In this document: positions 41,211 through 52,176 of the stretch, one piece after another
Position numbering within the stretch: position 1 is the stretch's first letter
Layout: each line of letters begins with the position of its first letter
Source of the DNA: Marsupella aquatica
Lineage: Eukaryota; Marchantiophyta
Assembly: GCA_973895155.1 (NCBI GenBank)
Contig: OZ316896.1
Span: 10,540,001-10,604,000, forward strand
Direction: 5' to 3'
DNA length: 64,000 bases
The notes under the pieces: generated by a model
Databases searched by the model: none
Told to the model about the DNA's origin: nothing
Seen by the model: only the letters and a program-made list of their open reading frames with translations
Translations under genes and position numbers: made by a program

Positions 41211-41645
41211 CTATACAAAGTCCTTAATCCCATCCTTGTAGACTTTACAGTACTCAAAAAAATGCCTTGGGCATATTAGGGTTTTTGGATTGGTTGGATG
41301 AGACCTCTGAGGCAGTGCCCCAACCATAAGTAGCACCCTAAGGCAGCCAGGGTGATAATGAGAAAAGCAATCCGAGTGGGCACAATGGAGCACAAGAGAT
41401 TCCTGTGTAGTGGGATGTTCAAATCTTCCAATGAGTCCACAAGCAAAGCATCTAGCTTTGCCGGCAGCACACAATTGACAAACCCAGGGTGCCCTCCAGT
41501 CATTGTTCTCAGGCAATGTGACAGGAGTGCAAATGGGCCCCTGCATACCTTTTCCACCAACAAAGTGAAAATATCTACTACAAGGCCCATCACAGAATAC
41601 CACATCATCTGTCTCATCACAAAAGAAACAACAAGGGGGATCCAT
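41211..41645 (-). CDS. PHD-like (EDM2-type) finger ORF within the transposon
   Basis: 144 codons with CCFFCDETDDVVFCDGPCSRYF ending in FHF, then WVCQLCAAGKARCFACG, LHCAHSDCFSHYHPGCLR and ICPRHFFEYC. The C/H pattern is that of an extended PHD finger and parallels the PHD gene at 32.7-33.2 kb, though the sequences are clearly diverged. It may be the first coding exon of the transposase gene or a separate accessory protein; the next ORF in the same direction starts 0.57 kb on. A chromatin-binding role is inferred from the family only. Confidence 0.6.
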   Translation of the reverse strand: MDPPCCFFCDETDDVVFCDGPCSRYFHFVGGKGMQGPICTPVTLPENNDWRAPWVCQLCAAGKARCFACGLIGRFEHPTTQESLVLHCAHSDCFSHYHPGCLRVLLMVGALPQRSHPTNPKTLICPRHFFEYCKVYKDGIKDFV

Positions 41646-44595
41646 GCGCGGTGGTGCTCCTTATGGGAAAATATATCAATCCTTGGCACATCAGAAGCCA
41701 TCTCGGCTTGCCAGATAGTGAGTTTACCTCTGCACAACAGATCATTCACTTAGAATCCGTTTTCAGCCCCTTAACATTCAACATTAACTTGGTAGTTATT
41801 GGTCAAACAACACATACTTAACATTTAAGCATACCTTTAATGCCTTATCAAGCAAGAGATGTAGCAAATGCTGTTTGAGGTCTGCTCCTTCCACAGTTTT
41901 TTGGATCTGAACTGTGGTATATTGCTGAAGCTTCTGAGATGCCTTCACTATGCCCTAAACCTATCAGGAAACCAACCCATCCTGCAAGAACAGTTGAGAG
42001 CATGTACTAATTTATCAAAAACCTGACTGATTTCAAAGAGATAACCTGCATGCGGCCAAGTTCATTCTTGGTAGAAATTGAGTCCTTGGTAGAGCACAAA
42101 CCTGCTTAGATAGGAGACTAAATAGAGAAGGAGGAAAGGCAATTGAACCCCTACCATGAAACATCCAATAAGACCAAAAACAAAAGAAGAATCTAAATGA
42201 AATTCAAGCTGAGCTCACTAGATTTTAGCATACCTTGGCAAATACTGGTTCGAGTTTATAGACTTTAGACAGCTCCTCGACAATCTGCCATGTAATCTTC
42301 TTTGACAAACTGCACAACACAATGGCAGATGAATGTCAATCAAAGCTTTCTTTTTTTGACTGATTTTATCTTGAAACATACAAACACAATGTCAGAATCA
42401 TAGGATCACAAAAGCAAATCAATTCACCATTCATAAAACTAATAAGCAGAGCAGTCATTACAAAGCTTCCAAGAGTACTCAGTATTCAACATTGTTCAAG
42501 ACTTAGTAGACAGCCTCAAGTGACTTCGACAGCAGATTGAACTCCAGCAACAAGTTCTCCAGCCTCGAGTGAACTTCAGCTCAGATTGAACTCCACCCTC
42601 AAGTGACTTTGACAGCAGCAAGTTTCTAATCTGAGCGAGAATCTAAGACATCTGAGGCAGGATTTGAGGCTTAACCAATGTGCATATTTATAAGTTGAAT
42701 TGACGTAACTGATAATAATTTGATTGGGCCTGTCTACTGTAATTATTTGGCATTATGTTGATACATTGGAGCTACTTGAAACTGAAGAGACAACGCCAAG
42801 ATGGGTGCATGCTGCCAACCTAGGATGCTTCTGCCAACTAAGGACTTCTTTGGATGGAGCTAGTGAGCATCGAGAGGAAGCCCCGGAGGAAGCAATGAAG
42901 ACAGACCTGGCTGCCCAACTGCTAGCTACACAGAAGCTGACTCTGAAGATTGAAGACTATTGACTGAAGACAATTATAAAGAACTGAATCTTGATTTACT
43001 ATAGTGATGCTACACTGGATCCTCGATATCGTTCACTTAGTTACTACTACATTGATAGACTCAAGGTGCTACGCCTACTCTATCGGGAGTGGGCTCAAGA
43101 TTGATGAGCTTTCCTGTTGGACAGCTGCCACTTTAAACCTTTAAAGTGGGGTGAAAAGGCAGCAACTAAATTAAAGCTGAAAGATAGATCGACAGAAAAC
43201 AGATTTGATAGACCTTGATGAGTGCAAATGGACTAGATAGCGAAGGAAAAAGTAACAACACAGTTATCTCGCAACTCAAAAGCACCAAGATTGAGATAGA
43301 GAACTTCACCAAAAGTAGTTGTAGCAGATGAAGCACACCCAACCAAGCTTGATCAGCTCACAATGAGCACTTGTGCCCAGCCTTGGTTCACCTTGAACTC
43401 TCTATTGCAGCCCACAATGCAGCTCGCAACTCAGCACACCCAATCACAGTATGACGATAGCAGCAATGGAGGCAGCAACGCAGGCAGCAACGCTCGGTTC
43501 GAACTTGCCCAATCAATAGCCTCACCAAATCATTGATAGCAGCAACTCCTTCCAAACTCGCCCCCAATCACAACCTTCCCCAATCAGAGAAGCAATCAAT
43601 GCCTCAATCAGAGCAGCAATATTAGCGCCTCAATCGTAGCGCCTCAATCATAGCAGCAATCGCAGCACAACACCTCAAGCCACAATCGCCATAGCAATCG
43701 TAGCGCAACACCTCAAGCCTCAATCGCAGCAGCGCAGCTAGCACCTCAAGCCTCAATCGCAACTAGCACCTCAATCACAGCAGCACAGCACCTCAAGCCT
43801 CAATCAATCAGCACCTCAAGCCTCAATCGATCAGCATTGCAGCAGCGCAGCGCCTCAATCAATCAGCATTGCAGCAATGCAGCCCCTGCATCACAGCCCC
43901 CGGCCCACTTCAAAGCTTTTTCTTTGTAAAAATGTTGATGCAACACCCAGCCCCCGATCCCCAAATTTTCCTTCACAAGCGCATTCGAATCATGTTCCCT
44001 AACCAGCCATCGCAAACTACAGCCGATGGATGGCCCAACAAATGGATGGATGGATGGCTGCCCAATTTTACCCTAAACTTGGTGTTGGACGGCTACGGCA
44101 ACTAGTAACAAGAAACGGTCCCTTCCATGGACCCGAGCGACCAAATGTATGGCCCCATGATTTCACCCAAACGGCTCTAACTAGGATCGACGGACCTAAG
44201 TGACCCTCGAGTGGCTACCCTAACCCTTGCTCTCCCCCCCTCCCTGTCCACCTCCCGCTCACACAAACAATTTGAAATTTTCCCTCAAAACTCTATGAAA
44301 CCCACATGTTGCCCCTAAACCATGTTTATGCAAGGGAGTGCCACGTGGACCAATTAAAGGTTGACGCGTGTCACTAGTATATTTTCTTTCCCAACATACC
44401 CTATCTTAAACGTACAACTTATATTGAAGAATTGAGTTTTTACCCATCCCTACCAAACTTCTAAGTTGCACTATTTATTTTTATACCCCTAAAGTTCTTC
44501 AACAAAACTTCTTAAGTCTTCCGCAACATCGAATTAAAAAACCCTATACTTAGTCGTGCGTGATGGGTCGGAAGGAAATAAGTGAGGACCCCGGG
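41646..44595. other. Non-coding part of the 9.0-kb transposon
   Basis: No supported gene. At 42500-42640 words like CCTCAAGTGACTT and GCAGATTGAACTCCA repeat. At 43440-43890 a dense degenerate tract of CCTCAATC, AGCAGCAATCGCAGC and CACCTCAAGC repeats occurs, with a short ATGGATGG run near 44030-44060. It probably holds the leader and promoter of the minus-strand genes. Confidence 0.5.
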
Positions 44596-44864
44596 CACCT
44601 CCTTGAGGCTACGTCCACGGGAACACACAAGGAGCTTTACTGAACTCTAAGCCCATCGGCCATACCAAGTCTCCACAGTGTAAGCTCTCCTCATCTCTCA
44701 AGTGGCTCCATAACAATGAGCCTAAGTTCCACTTATCCAAGCAAACACCGCTTGGCATATAGTGTGCATCCTAGTTAACCTAACCACGTCTACGACTATG
44801 GTTAGCCTAACTACGGTTACATTCATAAGGTTCCCTAGACCTTGAGTAAATACCTAACACAAGA

Positions 44865-47800
44865 AACCCTGGGCATGATTGGATGTTTGGCTCTCTTGTG
44901 CAAATTCAGGAATGCAGGCACCCCCTGTATCCCGGTAGCAAGTGTTCCAAACTAGCATTTGTCATCATGTTCCTGAACATTTGCGGCAACCACAATGTCC
45001 CCAACATTTTTGTTTTTGAGTTGTTGGCCTTCCTAGGACTCACTGTGCTACCGCCTGATAATCTTTTGCCAAAGAGCATGTATGAGGCTAAAAGATGCAT
45101 ATCTAATCTTGGATTGAACTATGATTCCATCCATGCTTGTCCTGATGGGCATATTCTCTTCAAAAATCAGTATAAGGATCTCTTGAGATGCACTGTCTGT
45201 GGGAAGCACAGGTATCAAAACGCAGGGAAGTCTTTAGTTTCAGCAAAGGTACTTCGTCATTTCCACTCATTCCTAGGCTTCAACGGATGTTTAGAAGCCC
45301 TGCTATCTCAAAGATGATGACTGGGGCAACTTAAAAAAAAAGCTCAGATGGGATGCAGGGACATGCTGCCGATTCAAGACAATAGAAACTCATAGATGAG
45401 ATGTTTCCAGAATTTGCAGCAGGAGCCAAGGAATGTGAGGCTTGGGTTGTCATTGGATGGGGTAAAACCATTAGGAGACAAGAACAATAAGTTCTCATGC
45501 TGGCCTGTAACTATTTTGAATTACAACCTTCCTCCTTGGATGACTACAAAGAGATTTTTTGTTCTCCTGGTTCTGCTGATACCAGGGCCAGACTCTACTG
45601 TGTCTGCCAACATAGACGTGTACCTGGCTAGCTCCCCTTGTGGAAGAATTGAAGAAGCTATGGATGAAGGAGTTCTCACATATGATGTGCTGCAGAGGCT
45701 TGGGAGGCTGAACCCATTCAGACTTAGAGCAATCATCATTTTGACTATAGCTGACTACCCAGCCCATGGTATTACTTATATTAGGACAAGTAACAAAAGG
45801 GTATCGGGGATGTACTATTTGTGGGCCCAATGTCACTAGTGAGCACTCTAGAGCTTTGGGGAAAGTGATATACATGGGTCATCGTCGTTTTTTGAGGCCA
45901 AATCACCCTTACAGATGAACGTGGGCACTCATTGCACACTTTGACCACACCATTGAGGATCGCGGACCCCTAGAACGGGTGACCAAAGAAGAGATCAAGC
46001 AGTGGGGAGCACTCAGGGATGACTATATCAAACGAGGAAGCAGGCCAAATGCAATGGGTGATCCAGGAAAATGATATGGTGTGAAAAGACAAAGCATATT
46101 GGACTTGGAACTGGAGTATTGGAGGGTAAGCCTCTGAGGCTCTCTGCTCCTTTGAAAATGATTGTTGCTTTGGAATGCTTCATATGTTGTGCATGAATTT
46201 TGACTAGACTCAACTGGATGCATTTGCATACTCACTTTATATATATTGCAATTGTGCAAAAGTTTGAGCCAAGCAAACATAACATTGATGTGATGCACAT
46301 TGAGAAGAATGTTTGTGAGAGTCTTCTGCAATTTTTGTGTGGAGAGAAAGACATTTGTGCTGTAAGATTGGATCTTGAACGGAGGGGTATCAAACCCCAT
46401 TTGTGGTTGAGGCCACATGCCACCAAAGCTGATGTATTGTTAAAGTACCAAGCGCCTTATGTTCTGACAGATGATGAGTGGAACCTATTTGTCCAAAGGT
46501 TGGGTTCTTTGAAAGTTCCTTCAAACTATGGGAGTGCTTTCAAGAAGCACATTATGAGTAGGAAGCTTGGTAGTATGAAAAGCCATGATTATCACCTGTT
46601 GATGCAACAGGTGTTGCCTTTATGCTTGAGGGGCCTCTTGCAAAAGCCTGTTCGTAATGTCATCATGCGATTGAGTGATGTGTTTTGCCGTATTTGTGTG
46701 AAGGTTTGGGATGAAGCCCACTTCCCACAACTCACAGAGGATGTTGCTCAGGTGCTTGGTGACTTGGAGATTTATTTCCCCCCAGCTTTTTTTGATGTTA
46801 TGACTCACCTACTTGTCCATGTTGTGGAAGAGCTACACCAGTTTGGGTCTGTTAGTGCTCGTTGGCTGTACCCTTTGGAGCGATACATGAAGTTACTGAA
46901 AGGTCACGTTAGAACATATTACAAGCCAAAAGCAAGCATGGCTAAAGGTTACATCAAGGATGAAACCCTAGGATTTCTGGCCGAATACATAGCACAGTAT
47001 GAGCATGTGAATATCAAGGTCTGGAATTTTGATGAGGAGGAAGGGGTCTGAATAGGGGAAGTATTGGAAGGGGCTGCAACAACAAAGAATTTGACAAAAC
47101 TATGAGAGACTTGGCACATGTCTTTGTATTGCACAACACTGTGCTCATGGATCGGAACCTTGGATACAGTGAGTACAATCATGTCCTACTAACAACCTCC
47201 TTCATAACATATCATTGTCTGCATGTGATTAACTCCCAACATTTGAATGTATTGCCAAGCTAATGTTGTGAGATTGTTTCTTCAGGGAGTACAAGTCATT
47301 GAAGGCTGCCCATCCCACTGTTGGTCCAACCTTTCCAAGTTTGGTAGAGTGGATCCGGCTAGCGATTAGGGAGCATCATACAACCCATCCAGACATGGAT
47401 ACAGACCTTTACCTCCTATCCAATGCCCCTAGTCTGAAAGTGAAGAGTTACAAACGGATGAGAGCATATGGGAATCACTTTCGAGTGAATGATGTTGAGA
47501 GTGCGTACAGGGTGACAAATGAATGTGGGCTCATTACTGTATTTCAATAGCAGAGCCATGACCATGATAGGGCCTGGATGGAGATGGGATATATGGGTGA
47601 ACTAGTTGACATATGGGCTCTAGATTATGGGGCCATGTCCAGCCCTGTCATTGTTATGAAAGGTTCATGGGTTCGGCAGGATTGGGACAGTAATAGGGCT
47701 ACCATGAAGAGAGACAGTGATGGATTCTTGCTTGCCAATTTTAGAGGGAAATTGCCTGAATGGTCTGAGCCATTTGTCTTTCCTAGTCAGGTGGAGCAAG

Positions 47801-48668
47801 CTTTCTTCCTGGATGTGGAAGACTCCTCAGGTTGGCGTGTAGTCTATCATAAACAAGCTAGGCAACGTCGGATGGAAGGATCTAAACTTGAGTTCCATTT
47901 ACATTCTCATAGTGCCTTTGATCGTCGACGTGCACACCAAGTGTCTGTTGTTCATGATAGCAGGGACCTCATTCCTGTGACAAGGGTCGAGGCATTTGCT
48001 GAAGGGGATCAACTTATTGATCCAGATGCTGATAGTGAACCTGTGCCTTGAGTAACCTGCATTGTTTGCATGGACACAAATAGATTTTGTAATAAATTAA
48101 TTGTCAAGGAGCAAATGCATGGTCAAGTAATTGGATTGTCTTTCAGGGTGACCATAGATGACATGTGTTTGTGATCCAATAGGATGGAACAGATTGACAC
48201 ACATATGTGTGAGTATGAAAGGCAAGCCATGGAACGTCGAGCATACGTGAATGCCAGAATAGCCGAACTGGAAGCCTCCTTGAAAATGGATGTGGCTGAA
48301 TTGTAAGGGAACAATTTTCTGCCAAAACTTGATGTTGAGTTGGGTGTGACCTGAACATTTGATTGTGGCACTAAAATTGTGATTTGATTCTTGTATTGGT
48401 GTGTTGCAGATGCACAGACCTTTCAAAGCAACAAAAGGAGCATCAAAGGAGGGTGACTAGCAGTACCATTGGACCTGTGCGTCAAAGTGAAAGGTTGAGC
48501 AACAAGGTAATATCTACAATGACAAAATGTGCAAATGAGATAGATCCTGCACAAGTGGGTGACGATAGGAGACAAAACGATCCAGACGATGAGTATTTTC
48601 CACAGGAAATGGATGAGGATGGTGGATATGAAGATGAACACATTGCAGAGCCACCAAAGAAGAAGCAA
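44865..48668 (+). pseudogene. TNP2-like (CACTA) transposase, main part, several frameshifts
   Basis: The DDE-type transposase of En/Spm elements. Read across frames: HPLYPGSKCSKLAF, LLPKSMYEAKRCI, YDSIHACPDGHILF, RCTVCGKHRY, then EPRNVRLGLSLDGV, WPVTILNYNLPPWM, LIPGPDS, IDVYLASS, MGHRRFLRPNHPYR, KHNIDVMHIEKNVCESLL (46270 region), IYFPPAFFDVMTHLLVHVVEE and RWLYPLERYMKLLKGHV, the DUF4218-like part. After an intron (exon from about 47285) a DUF4216-like domain contains VIVMKGSWVRQDW and VEQAFFLDVEDSSGWRVVYHK. A TAG at 47548 breaks it. A loss of one C in the CCCCC near 44923 explains the first shift. A small exon 48181-48302 (coiled coil) and exon 48410-48668 (KKKQ|GTATGT) follow with compatible phase. 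Confidence 0.85.
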
Positions 48669-48803
48669 GTATGTAGTTTTCTAATGATGGTATTGGGTTG
48701 CCTGTCTCAGATTGACACGACTGTCTTGGCGGGCCCCCCTTTCCTCTCTTGAATTAATTTTCTTGGGTTGGGTGGTGTGAACTTTCTGTGACTGACATAA
48801 GAC

Positions 48804-49680
48804 TTTTCAATTTTGCCTCATGGAATGTTTGCGGTCTCTACGACCCTATCCGTAAGAATGTGGTACGTCCTTAAATAGGTTTCTTCTGTTTGCCCTTCCC
48901 TGGACGCTCTTGCCTTGCAGGAATTGAAAGCCGACTCCTTCAGATTGGATAATGCTCTTCGCACTATTCTCCCCTCTTACAATTTCTTTTACTCTGTCCC
49001 TGAGGAGGGCTGCGGAGGTGCTGTCATTTTGATCAACCCGGCTTTCAAAGTAACTTCCAATGGCATTGTTGGGGGAGGTTGTGCTGTGTGGGTACAATTG
49101 GAGCATTCGAAGGGCAATTTTGGCTTTCTTAGCATGTACGCACCCAACTCCATTGGTGATCGGATCTTGCTGTGGAACAACCTTCTCAACGTGCTGCCCC
49201 ATAATCGATGGATCATTGGTGGAGATTTCAACATGACTGAGAGCCGCTCTGACTCTACGGGCCCGTCCCCTCTTCTCTAGGGCAGGGAATTGGAATTCTG
49301 GCGCTTCTTACAAAGCCATTTTGATTTGCTAGATGTCAGAGACATTTTGGGTTTGGTGTCGGGTGCTCTTTTTACCTAGCGCATGATTTGCAATGGTAGG
49401 CTCTTTCAATCCCGACTTGACCACTTCTACATTAGTGAGAAGGGGTTATGGATTGATGAAATTCTTGAGCTTAAGCATGATGGATCATCTGCCCTCTCGG
49501 ACCATGATCTTGTTCTCATTTCTTTTTGACTCACACCCATCCGCTCGGCTGCATCAGGTTGCAAAGGAGCTACCTACTTTTAGGCCAATCCTGCGGTGCT
49601 TAGGGACACGGGTAATTTGGATTTGTTGGCTGTTGCTTGGCTGGGGGATTCCAATCCCCCTCTCAACCCCCACCTAAGAT
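48804..49680 (+). pseudogene. LINE ORF2 endonuclease domain
   Basis: An APE-like endonuclease in pieces: FASWNVCGLYDP at about 48812, ALQELKADSF at 48907 onward, CGGAVILINPAF, GFLSMYAPNS and the catalytic-type IIGGDFNMTESRSDS near 49220. A stop after GPSPLL and shifts follow; SDHDLVLIS-type wording near 49500 marks the end of the domain. Non-functional. Confidence 0.85.
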
Positions 49681-49720
49681 TTGCCACTACCTACCAGAGG
49701 TTTAATTAGAAGATGCTACA

Positions 49721-51930
49721 TTGGACCTACAATCTACTTCGGTTCCCAGGGAGGCGGAAATGGAAAGATTGAGGAATAAGTTGCGCATTCTAAAAGTGGC
49801 AATTATGGAAGACTATTCACCAAACACCCTTTTGGAATTTTACTATGTTGATGCTTGTGTTCATGAGGTGGAGTTGGAGGATGCTCACCACTATCGAAGA
49901 CTATCTAGAATCAATTGGCTGGGGCATGGAGATGAACCATCCAAGTTCTACTTTGCAATGGTGAAAGCCAAGCGCTCTTGTGAGAATATGGGGTTTCTTA
50001 TCACCGAGGATGGAGTTGAGATCCGGGAGGAGAAATTGGTAATACGAGAAGTTCAAAGGTACTGTGAGTCACTTTACTCCCCCATTGTGAAGACTTTTCA
50101 GGAGTTGACTGAGATGCGGGCTGCTCGCCGTAGACTTTCAGAGCATACACATTTTGCCCCTTCTGCGACTGAAAATAGAAGATTAGAGGCAGTACCATCA
50201 TTGAAGGAGCTACATGAGATCCTTTTGATTCTACCCTGTGAGAAGGCACCTGGTATCGATGGGATGACTGCTGAGGTTCTACGCTCTTGTTGGGAGTTTA
50301 TGAAGGCGGACCTCTATGCCATGGTCTGTGATTTCTGGAGGACTGGTCATCTTGCTTCCGGAATCAAAGATGGGGTAATTTGATTCATTCCCAAAAAAAC
50401 TGACAAGAGAAGACTTAGATATTGGAGGTCGTTGACCATGTTAACCATCACGTACAAACTCATTGCCAAACTGCTTGCAGTGAGATTGAAAGCCCTCCTC
50501 CCACAACTTATAGATCCTCAGCAAACCGGCTTCATTCCAGGCCGCCATATTCTTGAGAACATTTCGCTGGCATGGCTGGTGAACGATTGGATCAACTTAA
50601 CTCAAACACCTGCGTTGTTCCTGCAATTTGATTTCGAGAAGGCTTTTGATAGGGTCGATCACTCTTACATCTAGGAAACTATGAACCTGCTGGGCCTGAG
50701 CTCTCGCTTCATCTTCTCGATAACTTCGTTGCTGAGTAATGCTTGTTTTGAGGTCCTGGTGAATGGACTGTGGACTGAGAATATTGGCATGACCCGTGGG
50801 GTGCGACAAGGATGTCCTCTCTCACCTCTACTTTTTGCTATCTCCACACAACCTTTCATGGACTTTTGTCATGCTGAAATTGATGCTGGTCGACTGCATG
50901 GGCTACAGATTACCCCTTCTTTGAATATTTCTTTTGGCCTTTTTGCTGATGATCTGGGTTTCTTTCACTGCTGTCGCTGTTGATCAGGCTTGGGGAGCTC
51001 TTGGCTGCTACGAATCCGCAACGGATGCTAAGATCAATTGGGACAAGTCGACCATATATTATCCCTCTCTCAGTGGAGGGAATCCCCCCTTGGCTCCATG
51101 CCACTGGCTGCAGGATCAGCGAGCGAGGTTCTATTCAACGCTATCTGGGGGCCCCTTTTGGTTGTGATCTATCTGAGAATCAGCTGCATGATTTTTGTCT
51201 GGATTGTATTGGTGCCCACTTATCTTCTTGGTCTACTCGATTCCCTTCTTTCACTGGGCGTCTAATGTTGCTTTGGCATGTTCTCCAAGCCATCCCGATC
51301 TATCATATGATGTTCCTTCGATCCCTTGCCTCTCTCACAAAGAAACTAACAGTTCTCAATCGCATCTTCTTGACGTGGGGCTCTAATCCGGGCGGAGGTC
51401 AAAGAATACCGCTGGTTGCATGGGACAAGATGGCTCGGCCCAGGTGTGAAGGTGGACTTGGCCTGAAGGATTTCAAATCCCACTTTGATGCTCTGTTAAG
51501 CAAATGGTTTACTAGTGCGCTTGACCATCCTGATTCCGAATGGACCCACATGCTTGCTGTGAACCTCAATCTGACAAAGTGGTGCAACTATAAGACCATT
51601 CGCCCCAACTGCTACTCTCTGGCTGACAAGTTGTTACTGAGTACCCCCGATCTTTCAGGAAAATTGACTACACAGGAAGGTTGTGGAGCTCATGGGTGCT
51701 GGTAAGAGAAAACCTCATTTTCTGTCCTGGCGCCCTTGTCATCCCTAGACACTGGGGTATGGAAGATATGCTGAGATGCTCGCTAGGTTTTTACAACCTA
51801 CCTGAATGCACCATAATGGAAGTTATCAAAGCATATGGGCAACTTGGATTCAGGACTGTAAGAGATCTCTGGTCCCCGGGTGACGACTCTTGGAGGAATA
51901 TTGCAGACCGGCTGACTTGACTGCGGGGTC
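49721..51930 (+). pseudogene. LINE ORF2 reverse transcriptase domain
   Basis: Read in several frames: LPCEKAPGIDGMTAEVL, LTMLTITYKLIAKLLAVRL, DPQQTGFIPGRHILENISLA, LQFDFEKAFDRVDHSYI, GVRQGCPLSPLLFAI, FGLFADDLGFF (the catalytic Asp pair is intact), then SWSTRFPSFTGRLMLL and MARPRCEGGLGLKDFKSHFD. Stops and shifts occur near 50675 and 50980. Clearly the same family as the 12.2-13.6 kb copy. Confidence 0.9.
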
Positions 51931-52176
51931 TCACCTATCATGGGACGTCAACAATGCTTACTTCTTACTAACACTATTCACAGATCTCATATTGGTGGAC
52001 GAGGGACTGAACTCTCTACCAGGCTGTGGAGGTGGAGTGACTGTGAGAAGGTTTTGAAAGGTTTTGGTATTGCTAACTCTTGAGTGTATGATATGCTTCG
52101 CCCTAAAGGCTCTGATCATATTCGCCTTAATAGAATCTGGGGTGTCAATCTCTCTGATGAGACCTGGAATGTGACA

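Larger units (their letters stand above)
35593..44595 (-). mobile_element. 9.0-kb DNA transposon of unassigned superfamily
   Basis: Flanked by an 8-bp duplication CACCTCCT (35585-35592 and 44596-44603) lying exactly at the break in the solo LTR. Termini are CTCGGGGGCCTCAGT on the left and, read inward on the minus strand, CCCGGGGTCCTCACT on the right: 12 of 15 positions match. Coding is all on the minus strand: PHD-like finger (41211-41645), zinc-finger N-terminus (39723-40643) and a large transposase-like protein (36404-39722). Between 41.7 and 44.6 kb no ORF is supported. There is no gag, RT or integrase. The 8-bp TSD is shared by hAT, P and Zisupton-type elements, but the core protein lacks motifs I know from those. 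Confidence 0.85.
35504..44859. mobile_element. Solo LTR (about 345 bp) split by a later transposon
   Basis: Left piece 35504-35592 starts TGTTGAG; right piece 44604-44859 ends CCTAACA. The 5-bp duplication CAAGA flanks it (35499-35503 and 44860-44864). Removing the inner 9.0-kb element and one CACCTCCT copy rejoins GTGGTTCACCTCCTTGAGG and then CTACGTCCACGGG, a wording I associate with plant copia/TRIM LTRs. No internal retroelement genes remain, so it is a solo LTR. Removing the LTR and one CAAGA lets the TNP2 frame run on as GGG CAA GAA ACC. Confidence 0.85.

Noticed and set aside
35504-44859. Reading 35504-44859 as one complete LTR retrotransposon
   Set aside because: The ends are TG...CA with a 5-bp TSD, but no LTR pair and no gag/pol exist. 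The CACCTCCT duplications show a DNA transposon sitting inside one LTR.
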